Assembly (NCBI GenBank): GCA_043748015.1 | Contig: JAYTOA010000084.1 | Span: forward strand, 1-55,402 | DNA from: JAIBBG01 sp043748015 | GTDB lineage: Bacteria; Bacteroidota; Bacteroidia; Flavobacteriales_D; Sanyastnellaceae | DNA: 55,402 nucleotides | Direction of reading: 5' to 3' | Shown here: piece by piece, positions 36,226-44,405 of the stretch | Position numbering within the stretch: position 1 is the first letter of the stretch | How the letters are laid out: every line of letters starts with the position of its first letter | Position numbers and translations under genes: made by a program | The notes under the pieces: model-generated | The model's input: only the letters and a program-made list of their open reading frames with translations | Database searches by the model: none | What the model was told of the DNA's origin: nothing

Positions 36226-37452
36226 ATGAAAGGAACATCAGGAAATATAGGTCAGTCGTTTGCGACAGCCACCAAGGTGACTGAGCAGAAAGATTACTCC
36301 ATTCTCAATCTGGGACCTACACACCCGGCCACGCATGGCATCTTTCAGAACGTGTTGACAATGGACGGCGAGATGATCGTGAAGGCTGAACCAACAATTG
36401 GCTACATCCACCGTGCATTTGAAAAACTTGCCGAGCACAGACCCTACAATCAGATAACGCCGATTACAGATCGCCTCAACTATTGCTCCTCTCCAATCAA
36501 CAATATGGGATGGCACATGACGGTGGAAAAACTCATCGGTTGTGAAATTCCAAAGCGCGCACAATACCTGCGCGTGATCATCATGGAGCTTTCACGCATC
36601 GCTGATCACATTGTTTGCGATACGGTAATTGCGGTGGATACCGGAGCAATGACGGGCTTCCTTCATCTTTTCCAATGGAGAGAAAAAATCTACGAAATAT
36701 TCGAAGAAATATGCGGCTCGCGCTTAACAACCAACATTGGTCGTATTGGTGGGTTGGAACGTGATTTCAATACTGTAGCATGGAGCAAACTACATGCTTT
36801 CATGAAAGATTTTCCGAAGGGACTTGCTGAATTTGATAAGCTCGTAACACGCAACAGAATCTTCATGGAACGCACCATGAAGGGCGGTCCAATAAGTGCA
36901 GAAAAGGCGCTGGCATACAGTTTCACCGGACCGAATCTTCGCGCCGCAGGCGTCGATTATGATGTTCGCGTAATGTCTCCGTATTCTTCTTACGAGGAAT
37001 TTGAATTTGATATTCCCGTTGGCACCAATGGCGACACCTACGATCGTTACATGGTGCGCATGGAAGAAATGTGGCAAAGCCTTCGCATCATTCAACAAGC
37101 GATAAAGAATATGCCTGATGGTAAATTCTACGCTGACGTGCCTGAATTTTATCTTCCTGCGAAAGAAGATGTGTATAGTAAAATGGAAGCGCTCATTTAT
37201 CACTTCAAAATTGTGATGGGTGAAACCGATGTACCGAAAGGTGAAGTGTATCACGCAGTAGAAGGCGGCAATGGAGAACTTGGATATTACCTCATCAGCG
37301 ATGGTGGAAGAACACCTTATCGCCTTCATATGAGAAGACCTTGTTTCATTTATTACCAGGCTTACCCATCCATGATTGAAGGTGGAATGCTCAGCGACGC
37401 CATTCTCACCATGAGTAGCATGAACGTGATTGCCGGAGAGCTTGACGCATAA
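36226..37452 (+). CDS. nuoD: NADH-quinone oxidoreductase subunit D (49 kDa)
   Basis: A 408-residue subunit lining the quinone cavity with NuoB. Conserved elements are NLGPTHPATHG (quinone-site histidines), IGYIHRAFEKLAEHR, and TNIGRIGGLERDF. The C-terminal GGNGELGYYLISDGG and PYRLHMRRPCF complete the family pattern. The final residue is alanine rather than the usual arginine (INVIAGELDA in place of the common GEVDR), typical of several Bacteroidota as far as I recall. Confidence 0.95.
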   Translation: MKGTSGNIGQSFATATKVTEQKDYSILNLGPTHPATHGIFQNVLTMDGEMIVKAEPTIGYIHRAFEKLAEHRPYNQITPITDRLNYCSSPINNMGWHMTVEKLIGCEIPKRAQYLRVIIMELSRIADHIVCDTVIAVDTGAMTGFLHLFQWREKIYEIFEEICGSRLTTNIGRIGGLERDFNTVAWSKLHAFMKDFPKGLAEFDKLVTRNRIFMERTMKGGPISAEKALAYSFTGPNLRAAGVDYDVRVMSPYSSYEEFEFDIPVGTNGDTYDRYMVRMEEMWQSLRIIQQAIKNMPDGKFYADVPEFYLPAKEDVYSKMEALIYHFKIVMGETDVPKGEVYHAVEGGNGELGYYLISDGGRTPYRLHMRRPCFIYYQAYPSMIEGGMLSDAILTMSSMNVIAGELDA

Positions 37453-37485
37453 GAATGCATTCAATTTTTAGATCAAGAAATTAAA

Positions 37486-38028
37486 ATGACTGACAACAAA
37501 ACATATCAATTTTCAGAAGAAACGCTTGCAGAAGCGAAGCGCATCATGAAGCGTTATCCTGAAGATAAAGTGAAGAGTGCATTGATACCATTACTGCATC
37601 TTGCACAAGCAGAATTCGACGGATGGTTGAGTCCGGGGGCGATGGATTGCGTTGCTGCATTGCTTCAGATTCAACCAATCGAAGCATATGAAGTGGCGTC
37701 GTTCTATTCCATGTTCAATTTGAAGCCTGTTGGAAAATGTGTGATTGAAGTTTGTCGCACAAGTTCTTGCTGGTTGATGGGCGCAGAAGATGTTGTGCGT
37801 CACATTGAAAAAAAATTACACATTCATGTTGGTGAAACAACTACAGACGGAATGTTCACCTTAAAAACCGTTGAGTGCCTTGGCTCATGCGGCACTGCAC
37901 CAATGCTTCAGTGTGGTGGTGATTTCTATGAAAATCTCACGCTTGAAAAAGTGGACACACTTCTCGACAAGATGAGAATTTCCGACAAAAGAAGAGTTTA
38001 CACCAAGGACGACATGATTCAAATCTGA
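37486..38028 (+). CDS. nuoE: NADH-quinone oxidoreductase subunit E (24 kDa)
   Basis: A 180-residue thioredoxin-fold subunit of the NADH module with the 2Fe-2S cluster N1a. Ligands are C90 and C95 (EVCRTSSCWL) and C131 and C135 (VECLGSCGTAP). Its TGA stop overlaps the nuoF ATG by one base, so translation is coupled. Length is normal. Confidence 0.95.
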   Translation: MTDNKTYQFSEETLAEAKRIMKRYPEDKVKSALIPLLHLAQAEFDGWLSPGAMDCVAALLQIQPIEAYEVASFYSMFNLKPVGKCVIEVCRTSSCWLMGAEDVVRHIEKKLHIHVGETTTDGMFTLKTVECLGSCGTAPMLQCGGDFYENLTLEKVDTLLDKMRISDKRRVYTKDDMIQI

Positions 38029-39371
38029 TGGCAAAAAAATTACTACTCGAAAACGATCATATTCCCGGACTCAGTAAACTGAGTGTCTATCGACAGCATG
38101 GCGGATATTCATCTCTGGAAAAAGCGTTGAAGCAAATGACGCCGGAACAGGTGGTTGAAGAAGTGAAGACTAGCGGTCTTCGCGGACGAGGCGGAGCAGG
38201 TTTTCCAACAGGCATGAAATGGAGTTTCCTTGCACGACCTGAAGGTGTTCCACGTTATGTTGTTTGCAATGCCGACGAATCAGAGCCCGGCACTTTCAAG
38301 GATCGCTACCTGATGGAACGCAATCCACACTTATTGATCGAAGGAATGATTGCATCGAGCTATGCACTCGGAGCAAAAACATCATACATATATATAAGAG
38401 GCGAATATTTTTATATCGCTCGCATTTTAGAAGTTGCTTTGGCCGAGGCTTACGAGTCAGGTTTACTCGGTAAAAATATTCTCAACTCAGGTTTTGATCA
38501 CGACTGCTACGTACATGTTGGTGCAGGCGCATACATCTGTGGTGAAGAAACTGCATTGCTCGAATCACTCGAAGGCAAGCGTGGAAATCCGCGTATCAAG
38601 CCACCATTCCCGGCAGTAGCCGGACTTTACGGAAGACCAACTGTAGTCAACAACGTTGAAACAATTGCAGCTGTCGTTCCTATTATTCGCGATGGAGGTG
38701 CAGCATATGCAGCAATAGGTATCGGAAGAAGCACAGGAACAAAATTGATTTCTGCTTCAGGCCACATCAACAAGCCGGGCGTTTATGAAATCGACCTGGG
38801 AATTCCTGTTGAAGAATTTATTTTCTCAGATGAATATTGTGGTGGAATGCGCAACGGAAAAAAACTGAAGGCAGTCGTTGCCGGTGGTTCTTCTGTACCA
38901 ATTCTTCCGGCTGATCTAATTTTGAAAACTGCAACAGGTGAGCCTCGACTCATGTCATACGAAGGTCTTGCTGATGGCGGATTTGCGACAGGCAGTATGT
39001 TGGGATCCGGTGGTTTCATCGTCATGGATGAAGATACAAGCGTTGTAAAAAATCTATGGAATTTTTCACGCTTCTACGCGCATGAAAGTTGTGGACAATG
39101 CTCGCCTTGCAGAGAAGGAACAAGTTGGATGGTGAAAATTCTCAACAAAATTCTTGAAGGAAATGGAACACTCGCAGATGTAGATCTCTTGTGGGACATT
39201 CAATCTAAAATAGAAGGCAAAACAATTTGTCCACTGGGAGATGCAGCTGCATGGCCTGTGGCAAGCGCGATTCGACACTTCAGAAAAGATTTTGAAGAGT
39301 ATGTGCGCAATGGAAAAAACATCAAAGACGTGAAACATTATTACAGATTAAACAATCTGCAGGAAGCATAA
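38028..39371 (+). CDS. nuoF: NADH-quinone oxidoreductase subunit F (51 kDa)
   Basis: A 447-residue flavoprotein subunit where NADH reduces FMN. The glycine-rich NADH site is SGLRGRGGAGFPTGMKW, FMN contacts lie in CNADESEPGTFKDRYL, and cluster N3 is held by ESCGQCSPCREG (C355, C358, C361) plus C401 in TICPLGDAAA. Everything needed for NADH oxidation is present. It is followed after 8 bases by an unexpected outer-membrane protein gene instead of nuoG. Confidence 0.96.
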   Translation: MAKKLLLENDHIPGLSKLSVYRQHGGYSSLEKALKQMTPEQVVEEVKTSGLRGRGGAGFPTGMKWSFLARPEGVPRYVVCNADESEPGTFKDRYLMERNPHLLIEGMIASSYALGAKTSYIYIRGEYFYIARILEVALAEAYESGLLGKNILNSGFDHDCYVHVGAGAYICGEETALLESLEGKRGNPRIKPPFPAVAGLYGRPTVVNNVETIAAVVPIIRDGGAAYAAIGIGRSTGTKLISASGHINKPGVYEIDLGIPVEEFIFSDEYCGGMRNGKKLKAVVAGGSSVPILPADLILKTATGEPRLMSYEGLADGGFATGSMLGSGGFIVMDEDTSVVKNLWNFSRFYAHESCGQCSPCREGTSWMVKILNKILEGNGTLADVDLLWDIQSKIEGKTICPLGDAAAWPVASAIRHFRKDFEEYVRNGKNIKDVKHYYRLNNLQEA

Positions 39372-39379
39372 TCCATTCA

Positions 39380-40222
39380 TTGAACCGTCAACATAACATA
39401 TCAATTGTTGTCTTCTTGCTCATTAGCGTGTGCAGCGTTGCACAATGGTTTCCGGAACTTTCACGCAAGGGCGACGTTTTTGCAAGTTGGGGATGGAACA
39501 GAGCGATGTACACCAATAGTGATATACATTTCAAAGGTGCGACATATGATTTCACATTGCAAAATGTGGCCGCTACAGATCGTCAGACACAATTTAAAGC
39601 CGACACTTATTTCGGATTGACAACGATGACGATTCCTCAAACCAATATGCGTTTCGGATATTTTTTAAGTGATCATCTTGCGTTTACAGTCGGTGTTGAT
39701 CACATGAAATACGTCATGGTTCAATTTCAAAAAGTAAAGTTTGAAGGAAGCATTGATGACCCTACATACGCTAACATGGTGCAAGACGGAAATATCGTAT
39801 TGACTCCCAATTTCCTCACATTTGAACACACCGATGGATTGAATTATCTCAATGCAGAACTTGAATATCACACTGGAATTTATCACACGAAACATATCCA
39901 ACTGAATGCATTCGGAGCAGCAGGCGCAGGTGCATTGATGCCGAAGAGCAATGTGAAGTTGATGGGTTATCCGCGCAATGATCAGTTTCATCTTGCAGGA
40001 ATTGGAACAGATGTAAAAGTTGGTTTTGAGTTATTGTTCTGGAAACATTTTTTCCTTAGATATGAAGGCAAGCTGGGTTATATCAATATGCCTTCCATTG
40101 TAACGAGAATGGCAAGCATTGATGACAGGGCATCTCAACAATTTTGTTTTGCTGCAATGGATGGAATGTTTGGTTTCAATTTCAAGTTGAACAAGAATCC
40201 GGCAAAAACGACAACAGAATAA
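39380..40222 (+). CDS. Outer-membrane beta-barrel protein embedded in the nuo operon
   Basis: A 280-residue exported protein starting at a TTG 8 bases after nuoF; no ATG gives a complete signal peptide (ISIVVFLLISVCSVAQ). The body has repeated amphipathic strands (MRFGYFLSDHLAFTVGVDHM, FLRYEGKLGYIN, MFGFNFKL) of an 8-12-strand barrel, and the end is a short charged tail. No enzyme family is recognised. Its tight placement between nuoF and nuoG means it is cotranscribed with complex I, but nothing in the protein suggests a part in it. Function unknown. Confidence 0.75.
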   Translation: MNRQHNISIVVFLLISVCSVAQWFPELSRKGDVFASWGWNRAMYTNSDIHFKGATYDFTLQNVAATDRQTQFKADTYFGLTTMTIPQTNMRFGYFLSDHLAFTVGVDHMKYVMVQFQKVKFEGSIDDPTYANMVQDGNIVLTPNFLTFEHTDGLNYLNAELEYHTGIYHTKHIQLNAFGAAGAGALMPKSNVKLMGYPRNDQFHLAGIGTDVKVGFELLFWKHFFLRYEGKLGYINMPSIVTRMASIDDRASQQFCFAAMDGMFGFNFKLNKNPAKTTTE

Positions 40223-40266
40223 AAACATGTCGCATCATTTGATGCGCAATAAGAAAAGATACGCCA

Positions 40267-41283
40267 ATGGCAAAAGTTACAATAGACGGAGTAAGCATAG
40301 AAGTACCGGAAGGCACATCCATCCTGAATGCTGCGCGCATGATAGGTGGTGATCTTGTACCGCCTGCAATGTGTTATTACTCGACACTGAAAACATCCGG
40401 TGGATACTGTCGCACATGCATTGTAAATGTTTCCAAGGGAAGTGACAAAGACCCGCGACCAATGCCAAAGCCTGTTGCATCGTGTAGAACAAACGTGATG
40501 GATGGGATGGAAGTGCAGAACCTCACCTCACCTGATTTACTCGAAGCGCGTGCAGGAGTTGTAGAATTTTTGTTGATGAATCACCCTCTTGATTGTCCAA
40601 TTTGCGATCAGGCAGGTGAATGTGATCTTCAAAATCTGTCTTACGAAAATGGAAAGGCCGGAACGCGTTACGAATTTCCAAGAAGAGAATTTGAAAAAAT
40701 AGACATCGGTGACAAAGTGCAATTGCACATGACACGTTGCATTTTGTGTTATCGCTGCGTGAAAGTTGCTGATCAATTGACCGACGGTCGCGTGCACGGC
40801 GTCATCAATCGCGGTGATGCGAGTGAGATATCTACCTATATCGAAAATGTAATTGAGAACGACATGTCGGGTAACGTCATTGACGTATGTCCGGTAGGTG
40901 CGTTGACTGATAAAACTTTTCGATTCAAGAGTCGCGTATGGTACACCAATCCTGTTGATGCACATCGCGATTGCGAGAAGTGTGCAGGAAAAGTTCGGTT
41001 GTGGTACAAAGGAGAAGAAGTACTTCGCGTTACCGGTCGCAAAGACACCTATGGCGAAGTTCAGGATTGGATTTGCAACGAGTGTCGTTTCGATAAAAAA
41101 CAGACCAGTGATTGGGTGATTGAAGGGCCTTCAAAAATTGCGAGTTCATCTGTCATTTCTGCAAACCATTACGAAAGTTTGAAGGTTCTGAAGGCGACTG
41201 TGGAAAGACAAAAGAAATCGTTGCCAAATGGACATAAAACAACGCTAGGGCATGGGGCTTTGGATCCGAATAATACGCATTGA
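40267..41283 (+). CDS. nuoG: NADH-quinone oxidoreductase subunit G, short Bacteroidota form
   Basis: A 338-residue iron-sulfur subunit, far shorter than the roughly 900 residues of Escherichia coli because the molybdopterin-like domain is missing, as commonly seen in this phylum. Cluster ligands are visible: 2Fe-2S N1b (C36, C48, C51, C73), N5 with a histidine (H106, C110, C113, C119), and N4 (C158, C161, C164, C208). A further four-cysteine set, CEKC (C236, C239) and CNEC (C270, C273), could hold an extra cluster. The C-terminal tail is low-complexity. Confidence 0.93.
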   Translation: MAKVTIDGVSIEVPEGTSILNAARMIGGDLVPPAMCYYSTLKTSGGYCRTCIVNVSKGSDKDPRPMPKPVASCRTNVMDGMEVQNLTSPDLLEARAGVVEFLLMNHPLDCPICDQAGECDLQNLSYENGKAGTRYEFPRREFEKIDIGDKVQLHMTRCILCYRCVKVADQLTDGRVHGVINRGDASEISTYIENVIENDMSGNVIDVCPVGALTDKTFRFKSRVWYTNPVDAHRDCEKCAGKVRLWYKGEEVLRVTGRKDTYGEVQDWICNECRFDKKQTSDWVIEGPSKIASSSVISANHYESLKVLKATVERQKKSLPNGHKTTLGHGALDPNNTH

Positions 41284-41288
41284 TTCGG

Positions 41289-41309
41289 TAGGCAGTGGGC
41301 AGTAGGCAG
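41289..41309 (+). repeat. Heptad tract upstream of the four-helix-bundle gene
   Basis: Three 7-base units, TAGGCAG, TGGGCAG, TAGGCAG, lie just after nuoG and about 40 bases before the four-helix-bundle gene. Confidence 0.65.
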
Positions 41310-41351
41310 TCTGTGAAAACTTAGTTTGGACTGTTAAATGAAGAATTAATA

Positions 41352-41785
41352 TTGAATAAAGAGAGGACACATAAAATTTTTGCTTCGGATCCATTTGGAT
41401 TCCGGAAGTTGACCGTTTATCAGAAAGCATTCGAGCTTGCCGGTGAAGTGAATTCGCTTTCAGGAAAATTTCCGAAAGAAGAAATTTTTGGATTGACATC
41501 GCAAGTAAGAAGATCATCCAAGAGTGTATGTGCAAATATTGGAGAAGGATATCGCAAAAGAATGTATCCGTCTCATTTCAAATCGAAGATGACAGATGCT
41601 GACATGGAAATAACGAAACACAGATCTCGTGTGATTTCGCTTTCTCCTGTGAGCACATCAACGAAGAAAAACAAGAAAAACTTTTGAAGACTTCCTCAGA
41701 AGTTGGAAAAACGCTAAATAACATGGAAGCAAATCCTGAAAAATTTCTTCCGAAAAAACAACAAGACAAAGGGAAAAAGCTATGA
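41352..41785 (+). pseudogene. Frameshifted four-helix-bundle protein gene (23S rRNA IVP/S23 family)
   Basis: The first frame gives FGFRKLTVYQKAFELAGEV and SVCANIGEGYRKRMYPSHFK, signature segments of the four-helix-bundle proteins related to those in 23S rRNA intervening sequences and to the Avd accessory proteins of diversity-generating retroelements. After MTDADME the frame runs into junk and stops. In the other frame the family continues: NNETQISCDFAFSCEHINEE, then EKFLPKKQQDKGKKL and a stop. A single missing A in the AAA run at 41608-41610 explains the break; repaired, the protein would be about 144 residues. The start is a TTG, itself unusual. It sits between nuoG and nuoH with no terminator, flanked by heptad tracts. 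Confidence 0.8.
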
Positions 41786-41792
41786 CGGAAAT

Positions 41793-41834
41793 CTGCATAC
41801 TGTATACTTCAGACTGCATACTTCTTCCTTCAAA
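41793..41834 (+). repeat. Heptad tract downstream of the four-helix-bundle gene
   Basis: Six consecutive 7-base units read CTGCATA, CTGTATA, CTTCAGA, CTGCATA, CTTCTTC, CTTCAAA. The tract starts 8 bases after the repaired stop codon and ends 21 bases before the nuoH ATG. Confidence 0.75.
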
Positions 41835-41855
41835 AAAACAATTAAGAGCTCGAGC

Positions 41856-42887
41856 ATGGATTCAATGATGATATATAAAATAATTCTCTGCGTGATCGTC
41901 TTCGCGATCTCTCTGGGAGTTGCGGCTTATATGACCTGGGGTGAAAGAAAAGTTGCTGCGATACTTCAAGACCGTGTTGGTCCGAATCGCGCAGGAATTT
42001 TCGGATTGCTTCAGCCGTTGGCAGATGGTGTGAAAATGTTTATGAAGGAAGAATTTATTCCCACGAATTCCAACAAGTGGCTCTTCATCTTAGGTCCATC
42101 CTTCTTCATGCTCACAGCCTGCATGACAGGCGTGATCATTCCATGGGGCACCGGCATTACTGTGAATGGAACATTTTATCCGTTGCAAATCACGGACATC
42201 AATATTGGATTATTGTATCTCTTGGGCGTTGTTAGTATCGGCGTTTATGGAATCATGATTGGAGGTTGGGCATCGAATAATAAATATTCCTTGCTTGGTG
42301 CCTTGCGAGCTTCATCACAAATGATTTCTTATGAAGTTGCAATGGGTCTTGCACTTATCGCATTGGTGATGGTAACGGGTACTTTGAGCCTCAAAGAAAT
42401 ATCAGCACAACAAGATGCCGGATTTGCCAATGTTGTTTACCAACCGCTTGGATTTCTTATCTTCATGATTTGCGCTTTTGCTGAAACCAATCGCGCACCA
42501 TTTGATTTGCCGGAATGTGAAACAGAACTGGTGGGTGGATTTCATACTGAATACTCTTCCATGAAGCTCGGATTCTTTCTTTTCGCGGAATACATCAACA
42601 TGTTTATTTCATCGGCAGTGATGGCGACATTGTACTTCGGCGGATACAATTTTCCGTTCCAGCATGAATTGGGATTAGAAGGCAACACGCTTGCAATCGT
42701 TCAGACATTGGTATTGTTTGGAAAAATATCCATCTTCATTTTCATCTTCATGTGGATTCGTTGGACATTGCCGCGTTTCCGTTATGATCAATTGATGAAT
42801 CTCGGATGGAAGATTTTGCTTCCGCTTTCGATTGCCAATATTTTCATCACAGGTATTGCGATGTATTTCCTTGGAAGATTGAACTAA
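41856..42887 (+). CDS. nuoH: NADH-quinone oxidoreductase subunit H
   Basis: A 343-residue membrane subunit with eight helices that connects the quinone site to the proton pumps. Characteristic segments are YMTWGERKVAAILQDRVGPN, GLLQPLADGVKMFMKEE and the acidic loop CAFAETNRAPFDLPECETEL. The start at MDSMMIYKIILCVIV precedes the first helix. The gene lies beyond the inserted four-helix-bundle unit, so complex I expression must read through it or restart. Confidence 0.96.
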   Translation: MDSMMIYKIILCVIVFAISLGVAAYMTWGERKVAAILQDRVGPNRAGIFGLLQPLADGVKMFMKEEFIPTNSNKWLFILGPSFFMLTACMTGVIIPWGTGITVNGTFYPLQITDINIGLLYLLGVVSIGVYGIMIGGWASNNKYSLLGALRASSQMISYEVAMGLALIALVMVTGTLSLKEISAQQDAGFANVVYQPLGFLIFMICAFAETNRAPFDLPECETELVGGFHTEYSSMKLGFFLFAEYINMFISSAVMATLYFGGYNFPFQHELGLEGNTLAIVQTLVLFGKISIFIFIFMWIRWTLPRFRYDQLMNLGWKILLPLSIANIFITGIAMYFLGRLN

Positions 42888-42927
42888 AAGAATTTGTACA
42901 TGTGGTATTACCACAAATTGAAAAATA

Positions 42928-43530
42928 ATGGCATTAACAAACAGATCTAAAACAGTAACAGTAAGAAAACTCACATTGAGTGAGCGCCTCTACTTTCCTG
43001 CGATTCTGAAAGGAATGATGATCACATTCCGACATATGTTTACCAAGCGACCTACCATTAGGTATCCCGAAGAAATTCGCGATTTCGCTCCTGTGTATCG
43101 CGGTCAGCACGTATTGAAACGAGATGAGGCCGGGGCTGAAAGGTGTACCTCTTGCGGATTGTGCGCAGTTGCATGTCCTGCTGAGGCCATCACCATGGAA
43201 AGTGGTGAGCGCAAAAAAGGTGAAGAGAATCTTTACCGCGAAGAGAAGTACGCGAAGATTTATGAAATCAATATGTTGCGTTGTATCTTCTGTGGATTGT
43301 GTGAAGATGCTTGTCCGAAAGAAGCAATCTTCCTCACCGACAGATTGGTTCCTTCATCATTTACACGTGGTGAAGAAATTTTCGGCAAAGACAAATTAGT
43401 AGAGCCGATAGATGCCAGAGTTGATGTTAGTGTAAGACAAACACCTGCAGTCCTCCAATTTAAACAAGACAAAAAACATTACCATAACCGCACATTCAAA
43501 GATCCAAAACCAAAAGTTATCGGACACTAA
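42928..43530 (+). CDS. nuoI: NADH-quinone oxidoreductase subunit I
   Basis: A 200-residue subunit with two 4Fe-4S clusters (N6a, N6b). Ligands: C73, C76, C79, C83 in CTSCGLCAVACP and C119, C122, C125, C129 in CIFCGLCEDACP. An amphipathic N-terminal segment anchors it to the membrane arm. The C-terminal tail after the clusters is slightly longer than in short family members. Confidence 0.96.
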   Translation: MALTNRSKTVTVRKLTLSERLYFPAILKGMMITFRHMFTKRPTIRYPEEIRDFAPVYRGQHVLKRDEAGAERCTSCGLCAVACPAEAITMESGERKKGEENLYREEKYAKIYEINMLRCIFCGLCEDACPKEAIFLTDRLVPSSFTRGEEIFGKDKLVEPIDARVDVSVRQTPAVLQFKQDKKHYHNRTFKDPKPKVIGH

Positions 43531-43575
43531 CAATACCGCATACCTTTTGAATCTTGAATATTGAATTTATTAATT

Positions 43576-44079
43576 ATGTCAGAATACATTTTTTGGTTTC
43601 TCTCCTTCGTCGCGATTTTCAGCGCGATAGGAATGATCTTTTCAAAGAATCCTGTTTACAGTGTTCTCTCATTGATCGTGACTTTCTTCGCCATTGCAGG
43701 TCACTACTTTTTGCTTGGAGCGCAGTTTCTCGCTGCTGTTCACATCATCGTTTACGCAGGAGCTATCATGGTTCTTTTTCTTTACGTTATCATGATGCTC
43801 AATCTCAACAAGCTTGATGAACAGAAAATAAATTTATCAGTGAAGGCATTGAGTGTGACAGCCGGCGGCATTCTGATGTTAGTGATCATCGCAGTACTTA
43901 GAAGAACGGAGGAATTGAATGCGGTGCAAGGCGCGGTCTACAATGGAGAGATTGGCACCACTGAAAATCTTGGCGTTATCCTCTACAGAGAATTCCTACT
44001 GCCATTTGAATTGGCCAGTGTTCTGTTTCTAGCAGCAATGGTTGGAGCCGTTTACCTATCTAAAAAAGAATTAGTCTAA
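43576..44079 (+). CDS. nuoJ: NADH-quinone oxidoreductase subunit J
   Basis: The ATG at 43576 gives 167 residues starting MSEYIFWFLSF; an earlier TTG would add five. Five membrane helices include the conserved NPVYSVLSLIVTFFAIAGHY and FLAAVHIIVYAGAIMVLFLY, the pi-bulge helix at the gate of the proton path. Its stop overlaps the nuoK start in TAATG. Confidence 0.94.
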   Translation: MSEYIFWFLSFVAIFSAIGMIFSKNPVYSVLSLIVTFFAIAGHYFLLGAQFLAAVHIIVYAGAIMVLFLYVIMMLNLNKLDEQKINLSVKALSVTAGGILMLVIIAVLRRTEELNAVQGAVYNGEIGTTENLGVILYREFLLPFELASVLFLAAMVGAVYLSKKELV

Positions 44080-44396
44080 TGCAATTATTTCACAATATCA
44101 CAGTCAATCATTACCTCATTCTCTCCTCCATTCTTTTTGGTTTGGGGGCCTTTGGCGTACTCTACAGACGCAACGCTATCATCATGTTCATGTGCATTGA
44201 GTTGATGTTGAATGCAGTCAATATCACCTTGGTGACCTTCTCAAAAATGTGGAACCAGACTGATGCGCAAGTATTCGTGTTCTTCATCATGGTAGTTGCC
44301 GCTGCAGAAGTTGCAGTAGGTCTCGCCATATTGATGATGCTTTACCGCAACATGCACACCACCGACACAAGTGTCCTTGACAAACTAAAATTCTGA
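44079..44396 (+). CDS. nuoK: NADH-quinone oxidoreductase subunit K
   Basis: A 105-residue, three-helix subunit. The buried glutamates essential for proton transfer are in FMCIELMLNAVNITLV and AAAEVAVGLAILMMLY. Length is typical. It overlaps nuoJ by one base and is followed by nuoL after 9 bases. Confidence 0.95.
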   Translation: MQLFHNITVNHYLILSSILFGLGAFGVLYRRNAIIMFMCIELMLNAVNITLVTFSKMWNQTDAQVFVFFIMVVAAAEVAVGLAILMMLYRNMHTTDTSVLDKLKF

Positions 44397-44405
44397 TTCA
44401 GGAAT

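Noticed and set aside
36790..37464. A 224-codon open frame antisense to nuoD
   Set aside because: It mirrors codon bias of nuoD on the other strand; histidine/phenylalanine-rich shadow composition.
40267..41283. Truncated nuoG pseudogene
   Set aside because: The short length is usual in Bacteroidota as far as I recall; all cluster ligands are intact and the frame is unbroken.
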